Assembly: GCA_963682055.1 (NCBI GenBank)
Contig: OY821745.1
Location: forward strand, 26,657,342 to 26,721,341
Reading direction: 5' to 3'
Length of the DNA stretch: 64,000 nucleotides
Source of the DNA: Primula veris
Lineage: Eukaryota > Streptophyta > Magnoliopsida > Ericales > Primulaceae
The position numbers and the translations under genes were made by a program. This document shows, in pieces, positions 43,956-57,137 of this stretch. The notes beneath the pieces are model-generated. The model worked only from the letters and a program-made list of their open reading frames with translations, was not told where the DNA came from and did no database searches. Within the stretch, counting starts at the first letter, position 1. The number at the start of each line of letters is the position of its first letter.

Positions 43956-46900
43956 TCACTTAGAAAGCCAATAGATAATGAGAAACAACGTACAAGCTGC
44001 AATGACTGCTGAAAGAATAAGAGTATCTCTCGATTTCTTCCTTCGAATGGAACCTAAATAAATCAGACAACAACAAAACAAATAAAGAAATTTCATTAAG
44101 AGTAACGATTAATGAATGAATAAGGTGAATACTAGTAGGATAATTGCAGTTAGTACCTAGTAGACCACGAATAATAGGGAACTTGTCGCTAAGTAGCTTC
44201 ACCTTTCCCTGAAGATCACCAAACATTGCCCTCTGTGACCCTAAAGCTGCTCTTGTTGATTGAGCCTGGCCAATGACATCATCTATCTGCACAAAAGTAG
44301 TGAAGGAAATAATATCATCCAATATTCTAAATGATTAATCTGACCAAAAGTCTAAGATCCCGGAAAACTATGAGCTCTTATGGTCGTACGTCCCGAGTTA
44401 CGAGCTCTTATGGTCGTACACCACGAGTTATACAATTTTCCTCTTTCTTTTTTGGGTGTAATCATTTATTAGTAACATTTAGATATTAAGGGAAGGAGAA
44501 AGTAGGTGACGTTCAGATTCTCCACTATTAAATTCAACCTTCAAAATATCTTCGAGAACTATAAAGTAGGCTTTATTGAACATTTCAATAGGTTTTGGAA
44601 AAAAAACTATGTAGAAACCGAACCGACTTCTGCCTTATTAGCACACAGAAACATAAGAGTAGTTTATTAGTACAAGGTTGAGGTGTGGTGTGGTGTATCG
44701 TAAATTTGTAGCAAATATAACCCTGAGAAATAACCTGAAAATGTGAAGCTTTTTCTTAAAATCTTACATGATTTATGCTTCCATGTATAGCTGCTCGCTC
44801 TCGTAGTAATTGCACTCTCGGTGACATACTACCAGATGCCTGCAATAACGCACTTCTCGGTTTTTAGGCTACAAGATTGCAAGTACAGAACTGAAGATTT
44901 AGATGTTCAATTCTCAAACCTTATATTCGCTGATATCATCCCTCACGGAACTGAGAAGCTCAGCATGTTCCCTCATCGAATTAATGTTACCCTTAATCCG
45001 TCTAAATTCCTACAATAAAAAACATGATAGGAGGATAATTAATGACCATTATACATCAAGGAACTGTAACAGATAAAATCTGCAGACTAGAGCAAGAATG
45101 GTAATTTCACAGTGTGAAAATTAATGAGCAGCAGAATAAGGTAGTATAGCATGCTACATTTATCGCAATTCAATCCAAAGTTCACAATAATATTGATGTT
45201 TATAGCAGTTATATAAAGGTTTAAACCATGTCAGCATAAAAACATGAGAAGTTTGTTAACCAAAGAAAAGTATATGCCAGATTGTAGCCTTGTTCGGTTG
45301 CAGCTAATAAGCGATTGACTGCATTTGAAGGACCAACAAACAAAGTAAGGTTTTTCTGGATTTTTGGAAAAAAAATACCTTTAGCTGGATGAACCTAGGT
45401 TTTTTCCTGAATCTCATAAAATCTAGCTTATTTGCTTTAAAAGCTGCAACGACAAGACATATGGTGCAGGATATAATTTTAGATTAGACAGCATATCACA
45501 GAAAAAGTTAATCTTACATATTCCACCTCGCAGTTCGGTAGGGAAGGACACTTGCTGTCTTTTAAGATCATTTTTTCAGTAACAGGAAAGAGTTGATAAT
45601 AAAACAGTATTCTCAATTCTCATCAATCAACATCCCAATCAAAAGATCAAAAACATTGCAGCACATCTCAAAATTAAAAGAGCTACTGAAGAATGTTTTA
45701 TGCAATAGGAAGTATGATTAAAGTTAAAAAGTCCCAAATATTTGAATTTCATGATGCAATATAATTGGATAATAAACCTGTGTAAATTCATGAAGAATGT
45801 CTCTATGTCTTGCAAGCTTTTGGTTAACTGAAGTAGTCGAAGCAGCAGAAGCAGCACATCGGCTCATGGAATCATTTATATCGAGCAATTTCTCGAGCAA
45901 AGACTGAATTTCCATTTCCATAGACTTCCATGACCTGCTGGACGACCCAACTTTTGGTGATCCACCATCCACATATCCAGAGCCTATATATAATGCTATT
46001 TAGATACGTGGAATACAAAATCAATCCCAACTTGGGAATAGCATAAGTAAGAGTATCATTTTACATGATATCTTTACATAATATTCAAGCATGGTCAAGT
46101 GTCAAAAATGAAGAGAACTAATGCACATTTACCATGTATGTTAAAATGCTAAACTAGAAATAATTCTGTACATCCCAATAAAGCTTGATACCCTGTAAAA
46201 TTAAACACACAGATACAGAACCTCTAGAAAGTATAACCATGCATTTCTTCTTTGGGACCAAGGTCAAAGCTAGGTCATTCTTTTTACAACCGAAAACCGA
46301 CAAAGCTAACCGTTAAGCTGGCCAGTCAAAATGCAGTTCATCTTGTGAGCAAAACTATCAGCGCTTAAAAGTTGTAACCAAACAATTTTTAGGTCTCAGG
46401 GGGAAGGGATAATATTTCATCCACTCATTAGCATATTAAAAACCAATGTTATCTGGGTAGTGGTTTGTTGTGATATGAAAGCATCGTAAGCTAGCTGTCT
46501 CTGCACATGCTACGAAAGGATATGCTAAGCATTGTAATGCATATTTCGGGTTATGGTATGCTCAGGTTTTATGAACAAATCTGTTTTAAAATGCTCGCTT
46601 CAAGCTTGAAAAGCTCTACTTTTCTCGTTAGGAAGATAAAAAAAACTTCACGAAATCACTCAAACTGCATATGCATTCTACGATTTTTTGGCTAATTTTT
46701 TTCACACTTTAGTGAAGCTCTTGAAAAAGGCTTTTGAAAAGCTCTTGCAAGAAAACTTTAGTTACAATATCACGTTTAATTTAGAGTACCGTTATTTTCT
46801 TGTGATTTTGCCTTTGGGAAGCCTGGCACTTGGACGGGTTGTGAGAATGATATTGGGGACAGAAAAGTATTGCATTTTGATACACATGAAGGGAAACATG

Positions 46901-49900
46901 ATAAGTAATGACGAAAGAATTGGTGAACATAGTTGAAACACGAAGTTAAAGCACAAATATCTAAAACCTTAGGGGGGAAAGTAATACTATCTGTATTGTT
47001 GGATTTATGTCTACATCACAAGTTTTGGCCTCTCTGAGCCACAGTTTCAAAGGGATACACTTGGCGATATTGGTTCATTCTCTATAAAAAGAATCAGAAC
47101 ATGAAATAAAAGCTCCGGGACCATATCTTTTGTTCAAAACTCATAAGTGATGTGAAATATATTGGTCAAGATTAGTCAAGACAAAACTAAATTGTCAGGT
47201 ACCGTTAATGAAGTTCCTTCATCGTATTGGTTCTTTCTAGAGGTTAGTGTTTCAAGTCAATCGGTAATGAGGTCTTTTCACTCAACTCAAGCACTCTCTT
47301 GGGCAGGAAAATTAATACAACAAACTTTGCAATTATAGGGGTTTATTGGCATTTCCCTTTTCTTCGTTATTTGGAAACCAAGGTGTCTGGATATGTTATG
47401 AAAAGAGAAAAGGACTAAGCTCAAAGTCGGATGTTTATATAGGTAAAGCTTTTGACTGATATTTTCGGGCTACAACAGTTTGCTTAGTTAATTAACTAGT
47501 AATTCTATTTTTATTTAATTTAGTTAACATTTGACTCTAAAAGTCACAAACCCCGCGCGTACAAAATTAATTTGCAAATTGCAAACAAGTTTCAGAAGTT
47601 CCAAAGGATCGCGCTCTCATACCCCAGGACCAAAAAGTCACACCTGATTGGTATTAATCTTAACAAGAACAATCTCCAAATGGTATCATTTCTTTTTAAA
47701 CAAATTGAGTGTCCCCCTATTTGGATCTACTCATTCATTAGTCATTATACGCAAAAATATCCGGAAAGAAAATCCTCTGCATATTTTTTCAAAAGGCTAT
47801 ATCTTCCGCCTTATCCTCGTTCAAATCTACTGTCACATAGTGCAAAATTATAATCCACAAACACCCTACATAAATCCATTTCCAGTTGGAAAAAAATAAT
47901 CAAACAGCTCAGCTATAAACTGAATCTTAACCTTTCCTACATACATCAATATATATATATATATATAAAGGTTTAGTTGGCAACTAGGTTGCACGGATAC
48001 GCGGATACGAATCTTTTGGAAAATTTAGGATACGATACGCCTATGATACGTCAATCATTAAAATATAACATATTTTATACTCCCACCGAACAAAAACTAC
48101 TTTTTAACATATTGCCCTTGTAATTTAATGATTGACGTATAAAATATGCTAATATGTTAATTATGTATATTTTTCTGTTGTGTAAACATGTCAAGTGTGA
48201 AAGTCAATTTAGATCTAAAAGTAATTGTATCCCTTTATGTTTATTACATGTGTGACCCCTTTTATGTTTTACCTTCCCACAAATATTTTCAAACATCATT
48301 TTCCAACCCGCCATATCCAAAACGTATCCACGCCGTATCCTAGCCGTATCCAAACTGGTCAAACCTCAAAATAGTCAACAATACTCCAATCCCTGTATCG
48401 GATACCGCATCCCCGTATTGGGGGGGCGTGTCCGTATCCAATACTTAAAAAAAAAACGTACTACATAGATTGGCAAGTACACACTCCTGAAACATCTCAT
48501 TAAAAAAATAAAAAATACCACTAAACTACAAATCACCATCATAGCATCATACTATTAGTAATAGGCAAACCCAAGAGTTTTAAGGCTGCCAAATTTTGGC
48601 CCTTTTTTTTGTGAAGATATTCTCACTATTTTTCTAAAATTCCCAAAATAATCTTAATTTAAATTGAAAAAGATTATGCCCTGAAGAACTACCCCATTTA
48701 CATTCAAAAACCACAAAAAAAATAACTATGCTACAGTGGCACGCATCTGATTACATACTCACACAATCTACAAATATACACAAAACAAATACAGATCCAA
48801 CACTAATTGATACAATGCTGTAGAAGGTTCAATCCATATACAATGATATATAAATATAGACACATACACACACACACATATATATATATGTATGTGTAGA
48901 AAGAGGGAGACCTGACTGGGAGAAGGTGTGATTTATTTTCAATTTTCAATATTTTTTCTTTTTTTTACATGTAATCATTTTTTTTTATATTTCTAATTGT
49001 GTGTTTCAGGTTGAATAAGGGCGGTTTCGTAAATAGAGCGAACATTAACGACATATGTACACAAGCGTGGGATTTTTTTAATTAACCTATTTGGAATTTC
49101 CCCTGGCTTTTTTTTTCCTTTTTTTTTCTTTCTAATGCCACTTAAACTACAAATCATCAATATCACACCATCATATATACTCACACAATCTTCAAAACAT
49201 TCACAAAACAAATACAGATCTAGCACTAATTGACACAATGCTGTAGAGGATTCAATCTATATACATTGATACATAAATAAAAACGGCTTGTTGCCACTCT
49301 ATTTTCTAATTGGAAAAAGACTATTGAATACTCTATGCTACCATCTTTTACTTATTTGGTACCCAACTTACAATACATGACCAGTACCATATTTTACGTA
49401 ATATGTAATGCTTAATTGGACACGAGTGCCTTGATTGGATGGTTGACACAAAGCTTGGGGTACTAAATCGTTAAAAACTAATAGAATAGGCTAGTACCTA
49501 TGTTGCATGAATACGGATATGCGGATACGGTTTTTTTGAAAAATTTAGGATACGATACGGCTAGGATACGTCAATCATTAAAATATTAATATATATTTCA
49601 TATATAATAAAAAGTAACAACAGATATTCAAACCAAAAACAGCTAAAATAGATAGCAGGAGAGGGGGAATAAAAGGAGAGAGTTAGTCTTAGAAAAGAAA
49701 TTTTTTCAGCAATACCCCATTCTGTCTCTATATTAATGTATATGTATATGTTTGTTAATAGGTATCTATATGTTTGTGTGTATTAGTAAAGGTAAAGTAG
49801 ATATGAAATTGGTAAAGTACTTTTTGTCCCATTACTACATTTTTGTTTGAGAAAAAAAGATATAAAAAAAAAATCTTTTTGAGTTTTTTTTTTGTTTTTT

Positions 49901-50682
49901 TACCCAAAACGTATCCAGACGTATCCAGATTGGTCAAACCTCAAAATAGTCAACGATACTCCAAATCACGTATCCAGAATGTATCCAGATTGGTCAAACC
50001 TCCAAATAGTCAACGATACTCCAAATCACGTACCGGATACCGTATCCGTATCGTATTGGCGTATCCGTATCCGATACTCCAAAAAAATAAAAAATCGAAG
50101 TATCCGTGCTACATAGGCTAGCACATAAATAGTTTTTTTTTTTCCTTTTTTTTATAACGCCACTTAAACTACAAACCACCATTATAATATTATTATATAT
50201 ACTCACAAAATCTTAAAAACATTCAAAAAAACAAATACAAATCTAACACTAATTGATACAATGCTGTATGTAGATCATGAATTTTAAATGGGAGGGGCCA
50301 ATATTCTATATAATTTTTTTTATCATAGCTTACATGAGTGTCATTTTCTTAATTTCTTTTTGGGGGTGGATTTTGATCAAAATACATTAATTTCTTTTTA
50401 ATTTCCTATCAATTTTATCAAAATGGACACCGAATGTTTCCACCTAGTTACTTCCCTCGGTTCGATCCATATACAGTACATTGATATATAAGAATTAAAA
50501 AAAAACACAGATAGTTAAAATTAAATAAGTAAATAAATATATATTATAGAGAGAGGGGGGGAGGGACCTGGTTGGGAAAAAGTGGGTCCGAGTTTCGCGT
50601 AAGAGGAGAGTTTAACATCGAGATCACCTTCGATCTTCCGAGCCTCTCTCCGTAGCTCTTCCCATCCTGATTCCAGCTCCAT
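43956..50682 (-). CDS. GOS12: GOS12-type Golgi SNARE (Qb), six exons
   Basis: Minus-strand exons: 50568-50682, 45778-45983, 44920-45009, 44768-44839, 44157-44286 and 43956-44053. All introns are GT-AG, totalling 711 nt and 236 residues (Arabidopsis GOS12 is about 239). GOS12 is the plant GOS28/Golgi SNAP receptor complex member 1 homologue, a Qb-SNARE that helps vesicles fuse within the Golgi. Visible features: an N-terminal helix GWEELRREARKIEGDLDVK; SWKSMEMEIQSLLEKLLDIN and KLARHRDILHEFTQ in exon 2; EFRRIKGNINSMREHAELL in exon 3; the SNARE helix around GSINHIDDVIGQAQSTRAAL; and a C-terminal anchor DTLILSAVIAACTLFLIIYW with a very short lumenal tail. Intron 1 is 4.6 kb and holds two hAT-like MITEs. 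The match to GOS12, rather than GOS11, is near-identical along exon 2. Confidence 0.95.
44368..44432. repeat. two-copy tandem repeat of about 32 bp
   Basis: GAGCTCTTATGGTCGTAC is followed by a CGAGTTA-containing tail, occurring twice in succession in the SNARE gene's fourth intron. Confidence 0.6.
45287..45459. mobile_element. small MITE in GOS12 intron 2
   Basis: The left end TAGCCTTGTTCGGTTGCAGC and the right end, read inward, TGTCTTGTCGTTGCAGC are imperfect inverted repeats about 170 bp apart. The style is similar to the element at 12161. Confidence 0.4.
47984..48468. mobile_element. hAT-like MITE (copy A) in GOS12 intron 1
   Basis: 485 bp, beginning CTAGGTTGCACGGATACG and ending GTATCCAATAC...CTACATAG. 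It is flanked by an 8-bp duplication with one mismatch, GTTGGCAA (47976-47983) and ATTGGCAA (48469-48476). Sub-terminal GGATACG/CGTATCC words are dense at both ends. An 8-bp duplication and short ends point to the hAT superfamily. Non-coding. Confidence 0.75.
49498..50116. mobile_element. hAT-like MITE (copy B) in GOS12 intron 1
   Basis: 619 bp, beginning CTATGTTGCATG and ending TGCTACATAG, flanked by GCTAGTAC (49490-49497) and GCTAGCAC (50117-50124), an 8-bp duplication with one mismatch. It shares AAATTTAGGATACGATACG and GGTCAAACCTC phrases with copy A; the CGTATCCAG...AATAGTCAACGATACTCC segment is tandemly doubled near 49910-50030. Confidence 0.78.
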
Positions 50683-50701
50683 TTCCCTGATCCCCTCTAC
50701 C

Positions 50702-50710
<9 letters not shown>

Positions 50711-50745
<35 letters not shown>
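50711..50745. repeat. (CT)n microsatellite in the GOS12 5' UTR
   Basis: About 17 CT units just upstream of the SNARE start codon; on the gene strand it is (GA)n in the leader or core promoter. Confidence 0.9.
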
Positions 50746-50750
<5 letters not shown>

Positions 50751-50842
50751 TTCTCTTTGTATTTAACTTCTCTCGTCTCTCTTTGTTTTACTGTTTGCTT
50801 TTAACCGAATGTGAACTTGCCCCGTTTGGGTAATGTTGTGTA

Positions 50843-51020
50843 TAATTCTATTTAGTCCCAGTTATTTTAATTTTAACACTTTTATCGATCTCATGTTGCT
50901 AGTTAGGGTTTAGTCCGGTTTGGTTTTGCCAAATTCTATTTAGTCCCAGTTATTTTAATTTTAACACTTTTATCGATCTCATGTTGCTAGTTAGGGTTTA
51001 GTCCGGTTTGGTTTTTGGTA
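50843..51020. repeat. 88-bp direct tandem duplication
   Basis: The block ATTCTATTTAGTCCCAG ... AGTCCGGTTTGGTTTT occurs at about 50845 and 50933, essentially identical, upstream of the GOS12 gene. A weaker third match to its start is near 51634. Confidence 0.85.
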
Positions 51021-52441
51021 AAACCAAAACCGAAACCGAGAAGATTTTTTCGGTTTGTTTTTTTTCGGTTTTTGGTCTTTTTATTTTTTTGACTGAACTG
51101 AACCGGTTTGTTTCGGTCCGGTTTCGGTGTTTCAATTTTTTTCTGTTTTTCTTCGGGGTTTTTCGGTTGTTTTACGATTATATTTGTTTATCTAAGTAAG
51201 TTTATAAGTTAGCTGTAATTTTGTTTAGATGTAAAATTGTTATTTAAAATTGAAAAAACTGTAATTTTTGTTAAATTAAATGAAAACAAAGTGTAGAAAC
51301 CTGCAATGCTTGCTCTAATTTTACATTTGTTTTTTTAAAGAGAAACGTCAATAAATTATCCTTAATAAATAGTACCCACTGTTTGATAGTACGGGTTATG
51401 GCCCACTAGTCTATCCGTAGTGGACTAATTTTATATTTTTTGATTAGTTTGATGCGTTTTGAATTTCGCGTCTTGCTGACCAATCAGCTAATCGGCTTGT
51501 TTTCTCCTTTTTTAGGAAAAATCCAAATCACTCATTTTTTATATTTACATAAATATATCCATTTGATTTCATTTTTTTCAAGTTGTATTATTAGTGTTGT
51601 AACCGAATTCCCTGTTTGGGTAATGTTGTATAGAATTCTATTTAGTCATATTTTTTTCAATTTTTAATACTGGTGACATCATGTTTGGTCGTAGTAGTAG
51701 TTTTAACTTTTAAGTACATATCTGGTTTGGTTTGATGCGATTTGAATCTCCCCACCGATTAACCTACATGTTTTCTCGATTTTCGTAGCACACCAAATCA
51801 CTGATGACTAATTTTTAATATTTACATACAAATATCCATTTGATTTCAGCTCTATTTGATCGTGTGCTTTCTGAACGTTAATAAGATTAGTGGTGTTTTC
51901 TTGTCGTGATGCTCCATTTACCGGTGGGATTGCGATGAGTTCACTTTTGCGATGACAATTACTTTGACTGTATGTATCTCTCTCATATAAAGTCACCATA
52001 TATTTAACTTACCTTTATCGATATATCATACAATGCTCCATATAGTTTTTCACTCCATCTTCATATTTATTTCCTTTTCTCTTTGTTACATCATTTCCTA
52101 GAAAAGTTAATGGCAACGATAATGAAATCTGGGGCATTCGTGTTACCCAAAACCAACAAAGTGGTGGATCCACACCAATAAGAAATGCCGATCTCGATCT
52201 GTATCTTAACCCCTGTACTTTTTATAAAAAAGCACTTAGGTCCCCATAGTTTGAAATATGGACTACATTTTCAGCAAAAGGAATATTTTCCATAAAGTAT
52301 CCAATAGCATCAAACTCACCAATCAAGAAGCATTAAAACAAAGTAAAGATCCTCTTGTCATCCTCATTATCAACTAAGAGATACTTATATAGTACCTCCA
52401 ATAAAAGGACAGAGAAAATCAATTAAAAACAAACGAGAAAA
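51021..52441. other. intergenic between divergent GOS12 and PDLP genes
   Basis: AT-rich with CGGTTT-rich phrases at 51040-51170. A TTATATAG box near 52385 could serve the PDLP gene, which starts at 52442. No other gene. Confidence 0.4.
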
Positions 52442-54920
52442 ATGCTGAGAACCCAAACTCAACAAGACTCCACTTTCAAGCCCTTCACCCCTGTCTCCTT
52501 CCTCCTACTCTTCTCCCTCCTCTCCCGCCCGACCACGTCACACATCTTCATCTACGCAGGGTGCTCCCCAGAGAAGTACCAAACAAACTCGGCCTTCGAG
52601 ACGAACCTCATCTTATTGCTATCATCACTCCTTAGCTCGTCCTCCCAAGCCTCGTATAACAGCTTTGCTATTGGTAACGACTCGGTGGATTCGGCTATTT
52701 ATGGTTTGTACCAGTGTAGAGGAGACTTGAACTTGCCAGAGTGTACAAAATGTGTCCAAAGTGTCATTAGCCAAATCGGGCTTGTATGTCCGTACACTCT
52801 TGGGGCTAACTTGCAGCTAGACACTTGCGTTCTTAGATATGAGCATTCAGATTTTCTTGGAAAACTAGACACCAGCATAAGGTACTCAGCTCTTTATTAT
52901 ACAAGTTTTAAACATATAAGGGATATCAGGAAGTGCGAATAATACCCATGATTCATATGAATTTTGAAAAAAAACTTCAAGTTTTCTTGAATGATTTCTT
53001 ACTAATCATCGTGTACTGTCCGACTTTTATTATTCACAACTTTCACCGAGTTTTAGATTTCATGTGCTTTTGCATTTGTTAATCTGTTTTTTTCTTTTAC
53101 TTTATGACAAGCTGCAAAGACAGTTGCAAAGAAATGTTGTATTAATGGACGTATGTTACATGAAAATACAATATTTGGACCTAATAGGATGTGTTTTCTA
53201 TATGTTTCCATTTTCATGATGTTTCAAAAAGAATATATGCACTATGAAATAAAGTAATCCGTAATGATTCACGACAAAGAATTGATTGCTCAAAAAGTGG
53301 TCTTAGCCCCTTCTTCCCCTTATATTCTTGTGTTGTATTTGATAAATTATCTTTTAATGCTACCATTAATTATTATATAAAAAAAGATACAGATTCGTCT
53401 CGCTAGCTATTCCCATCAAATAATATCACCGGACAGACTAATTTCTCTATATCGGCAAACTGTTAATTGAAATATTTGCGTATGTTGGCTTTTAGGTACA
53501 AAAAGTGTGGCAAGAGTGTGAGTAGCGATGGCGAGTTCTTTAAGAGGAGGGACAATGTTTTGGATGGGTTAGAAGGTGCAATTGGATTTAAAGTGAGCAT
53601 TTCGGGGTCAGTAGAAGGCTATGCTCAATGTTTAGGTGATTTGAGCTCCGAAGGTTGCTCCACTTGCCTTAAAGAGGCGGTGTCTAAACTGAAGAGCTTG
53701 TGTGGATCTGCAGCAGCTGCGGATGTATTCTTGGGGCAGTGTTATGCTAGGTACTGGGCCTCTGGCTACTACGATAGTCCTTCAGGTGATAAAGAACTTA
53801 CAACTTTCGTGAAAATGACTTTACAACATAAATAAGCTTTCCTTGAGATGTATTCGTACATACATGGGAAGGTTCTTGGGAAAGTATAATGTGCTTTTTG
53901 GATTTCTTTTTTCCTGAAAAGAGTCGATGCTCATAGCACTACAATAAAATAATCGGATAGCAACAATTAGTCTGTTACTATACGGCTTGTTGCAGAAAAT
54001 TTAGTAACAGTTATCAGCACTTAGCAACAGAAATTGTTACTATACTGTTGCTAAATTTCAGCAACAAGCCGTATAGTATCAGACAAACTGTAACTAAATT
54101 GTTGTTATATGAATATTTTTTTTGTAGCGAATTACTTTTCCTTTTTGTGTTGTTTAATCATGTTTTAATTCAAGAATTAAAAGTTCCGAGTAATCTGACG
54201 TTTTCCACAAATTTAGACATGTTATTTTCTAAATATCATGTTTAAAATGTTAGTTTATTAATATAAAAGTTTGTTCGGAACCTTTGATATCTTGGGGATG
54301 AGATGTTTGCCCTAGGAAAAAGTTTTGGCAGTAACATCTCCACAATATTTGTCCCAATATTATTAATATTTCTATTTGACCTTTAATTGTTGCTCTCTTT
54401 TGGATCCCTCATAATATTTTTTGACTCTTTCGTAATCTATCTCTTTACCACTTTTGGCTTTTCACTTTGGTCTTGGTCCGTTTGATTTTTCATGGAGAAA
54501 AACTGTTTAACTACGTACCACCTACACAAGTAGTACAGCTTTATAATGGTAGAACATTTATTTTTTAATCAAAGCACCAACTTTCAACTTTATGGTAGAA
54601 CATATTCTCATGGCGACATTATTATATTCCATTCGTGTTGAATTGGTTCGTATATAATTATTTGTTGCCTTTCTTATCAATATACATTTAGATTCTTCTA
54701 ATGGCGACGAGGTCGGGAAAACGGTGGCCATAATAGTAGGCATCGTGGCCGGTCTAGCAATTTTCATAGTTCTTCTCTCAATGTGCAGAAAAGCACTTGG
54801 TAATTATTCCAAAAATATTTGTTATACCCTTTTTCAATTCTCCATGTAATTATGATATATATCGATATCATGATTGCTAGTCATGATTCTAATTTCATTT
54901 ATGCAGGTAAAAAGAACTAG
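52442..54920 (+). CDS. plasmodesmata-located protein (two DUF26 domains), four exons
   Basis: Exons: 52442-52881, 53496-53785, 54692-54799 and 54907-54920, GT-AG introns, 852 nt, 283 residues. Plasmodesmata-located proteins are type I membrane proteins that regulate cell-to-cell movement, callose deposition and defence. Visible features: an N-terminal signal peptide (hydrophobic FLLLFSLL, residues about 19-27); a first DUF26 with CX8CX2C (Cys92, 101, 104: CRGDLNLPECTKC); and a second DUF26 in exon 2 with CLGDLSSEGCSTC and a final C-x-ARYW. These are followed by one membrane helix (VAIIVGIVAGLAIFIVLLSM) and a very short cytoplasmic tail ending GKKN. No kinase domain, which separates it from DUF26 receptor kinases. 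Intron 2 carries a CACTA-like MITE. The subfamily member was not assigned. Confidence 0.93.
53937..54129. mobile_element. fold-back MITE with CACTA-like ends in PDLP intron 2
   Basis: 193 bp beginning CACTACAATAAAATAATCGG and ending TATTTTTTTTGTAGCG. The arms are long inverted repeats (ACTATACGGCTTGTTGC against GCAACAAGCCGTATAGT) around a short centre, so the element forms a near-perfect hairpin. CACTACAA ends suggest the CACTA (En/Spm) superfamily; a 3-bp duplication was not confirmed. Confidence 0.72.
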
Positions 54921-55559
54921 AGTTGCAAAGATGGTGATTTCTTTATAATGGAATATTGGATGATATTGGTCTTTGTAAAAAGACTCGTATAATTTTGCTT
55001 TCAATTAGAAATATTCGTGGTACTTTTGCTTTTTAATACTTTAATCAATTCCAGTACAAAATGCCCATAAACAAAAATAAGTATATTATTTTGTGCAAGG
55101 GATTAGGAAGCATCGTTATCTCTTTCTGCTCCATGAGAAAAAAGTAATTGTATCATGAAGATGTTCTAAACTTTACCAATTGTAATTATGTTAGGAAAGG
55201 CAGGCTGTCGAGAATTTAGAGCCTGGATCATGATAAAGAATTGGCCGGCCGGATTTTGCATCTTAATTTCGCAGCCAAAATATCTCTTAACAAAAAGTTC
55301 TTAAATATTCAAAAAACGTATTTTCTTTCCAAACAAGTGTTTTAGAGACTAGTAAATGTTTTGGTTATAATAATAAATAAAGTATTCAAAAATGATGTTC
55401 TCTCATCTCTAGGTCGTGCATGTTTTTTTGGCAAAGTTTAAAAATTTTTATTTACCAATATTAAATATTACATTTAAAAGCCCATTACAATCTTCTCAAA
55501 CACTTGGCTATAGATCATATATACATATCAAAGTGACACGCTCCACTTAGACAAAATCC
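54921..55559. other. intergenic, PDLP 3' flank
   Basis: AT-rich. Nothing recognised beyond a likely PDLP 3' UTR. Confidence 0.4.
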
Positions 55560-56200
55560 ACTAACTATTATGCGGCAAAACCATAACACAAAACCAAACC
55601 CTAAGGCGCAGCCTTAGAGATAGACTATGCGGCGAAACCCACTGCAACTTTAGACATGAAAACCACCTCATCTGTCAAAACCTCTCCGGTCCTTTTCTCC
55701 GCTGTAAAAACCCTTTAATTTCGCTCTCTCCATATCTTGTAAACAAGGGAGTTGAAAATAACTTTTCCCAAGTTTGAGATTGCATCAGATCCTTTAAACA
55801 TCCGGACCCCCAATTAATCCACTGTTTTCAACTTAGATTAGTACCAAAAAATTTGATATTTATCTGACCAAAACTCAATTTCAGCGTATTGAAGGTAAAA
55901 GGACAAACAAAGAATAGGTGATCTAGGGATTCAATTCCATCATGACAGAACAAGCAACGAACGTTCAGAGATAAGCCCAATCTAACGAGTTAAGCATTTG
56001 TTTTCAATTTTTCCTTTATTTCTAGCCAAACAATAAAACTGCAGCGAGAAATTCTAGTTTTTTTCCACACTAGGTAATACCAAACCACTCTGTCTTTTCC
56101 CCCCCTGAACTCATTCCAAGCTGAGGATACTGAAAACTCATTAGAACTAGGCACCCATATAGCTGAGTCTATTTGCGAATTAGGAAAATGAGTATTAGAG
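55560..56200 (-). pseudogene. LINE (L1-type) 3' fragment, zinc-binding reverse transcriptase tail
   Basis: On the minus strand it reads SSAWNEF..., then VVWYYLVWKKTRISRCSFI and LEIKEKLKTNA, then RCLFCHDGIESLDHLFFVC. The CxxC...HLFFxC pattern is the zf-RVT domain at the C-terminus of plant LINE ORF2 proteins. Stops interrupt it, and the reverse transcriptase and endonuclease are absent, so it is a 5'-truncated dead insertion. Confidence 0.8.
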
Positions 56201-56544
56201 ACAAAATTTAACAGTTCAATTATGTATTGAGAGTTTGAGAAACGAATATTTTAGGCACCATCAACCATAATCTCATTTACAGTGGCTTTTCTATTTAGGT
56301 GGTGCATGTTGTATTTAGAAAATTTTGCATTTTATGGAGTCAATCGGATAACAAGGTTTCAATACAACAAAAATATTTTGAGTTTAGCTTTCAACGATTA
56401 GTAGTTCCATTGTCTCAAAATAATTGTCTTGCTTTTATTATATCTTACATATTGACTGCTATCAAAAGTGTTGCACTACAAATGGCCGCAATTCTATAAA
56501 AACTATGTTCTATATTAAACAATGTATGTCTTTAAATTCATAAT

Positions 56545-56660
56545 CTTAACAATAGTTGTAGTTTAGTTGGTAAATCTCTACCACCTATGCCTTACTATTT
56601 CCGAGGGGAAATGGTTCGAAACCCTTGAGCAACAGATTTTTTCGCTTTTATGGCCTAAGA
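56545..56660 (+). mobile_element. tRNA-derived SINE-like fragment
   Basis: It contains an A-box-like TAGTTTAGTTGGTAAATC and, about 50 bases on, a B-box-like ATGGTTCGAAACCC, the internal RNA polymerase III promoter layout of tRNA-derived SINEs. No cloverleaf of a functional tRNA can be formed by eye. Old and partial. Confidence 0.42.
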
Positions 56661-57137
56661 TTTTAAAAGTGTTATTATGAACTAGCCGATCATTGATGCA
56701 TTTTATTAAGTTTTAGATAATTATACTCTAAGATACATTTCAGTTTAACAATATTTTTAACGAGGATTTCAACATTATAAAATTTCACATAAAATTTTTT
56801 GCAACATATATAAGTTTTGGTAGTATATAATAGAAGTTACATCAATATCACACTCTAAAATAAAAAGGCCAGGAGACATAGACTGGCTTAGATGCCGGAA
56901 GGAGACCGCATTGGGCGTGATTATATCTTAACTAATTTTGTAATATCACACTTTTATTTCAAAAACATACAAGTATATCACACTCTCTTATTACATTAAG
57001 AATAGCGAATCATATTACGTATACAAGCTATACCAACATATAATCATACTTTCACATCTTCATGAGGATGTACCGATATTTACTACGCCAATAAAACTTG
57101 CTTTGGCTCATAATAATTAATTCAACGTGGGAATGAA
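56661..57137. other. intergenic, PME 3' flank
   Basis: AT-rich DNA that probably includes the 3' UTR of the pectinesterase gene at its right end. Confidence 0.4.

Noticed and set aside
56545..56660. Functional tRNA gene
   Set aside because: A- and B-box-like motifs are present but no cloverleaf with proper acceptor and anticodon stems could be formed; called SINE-like instead.
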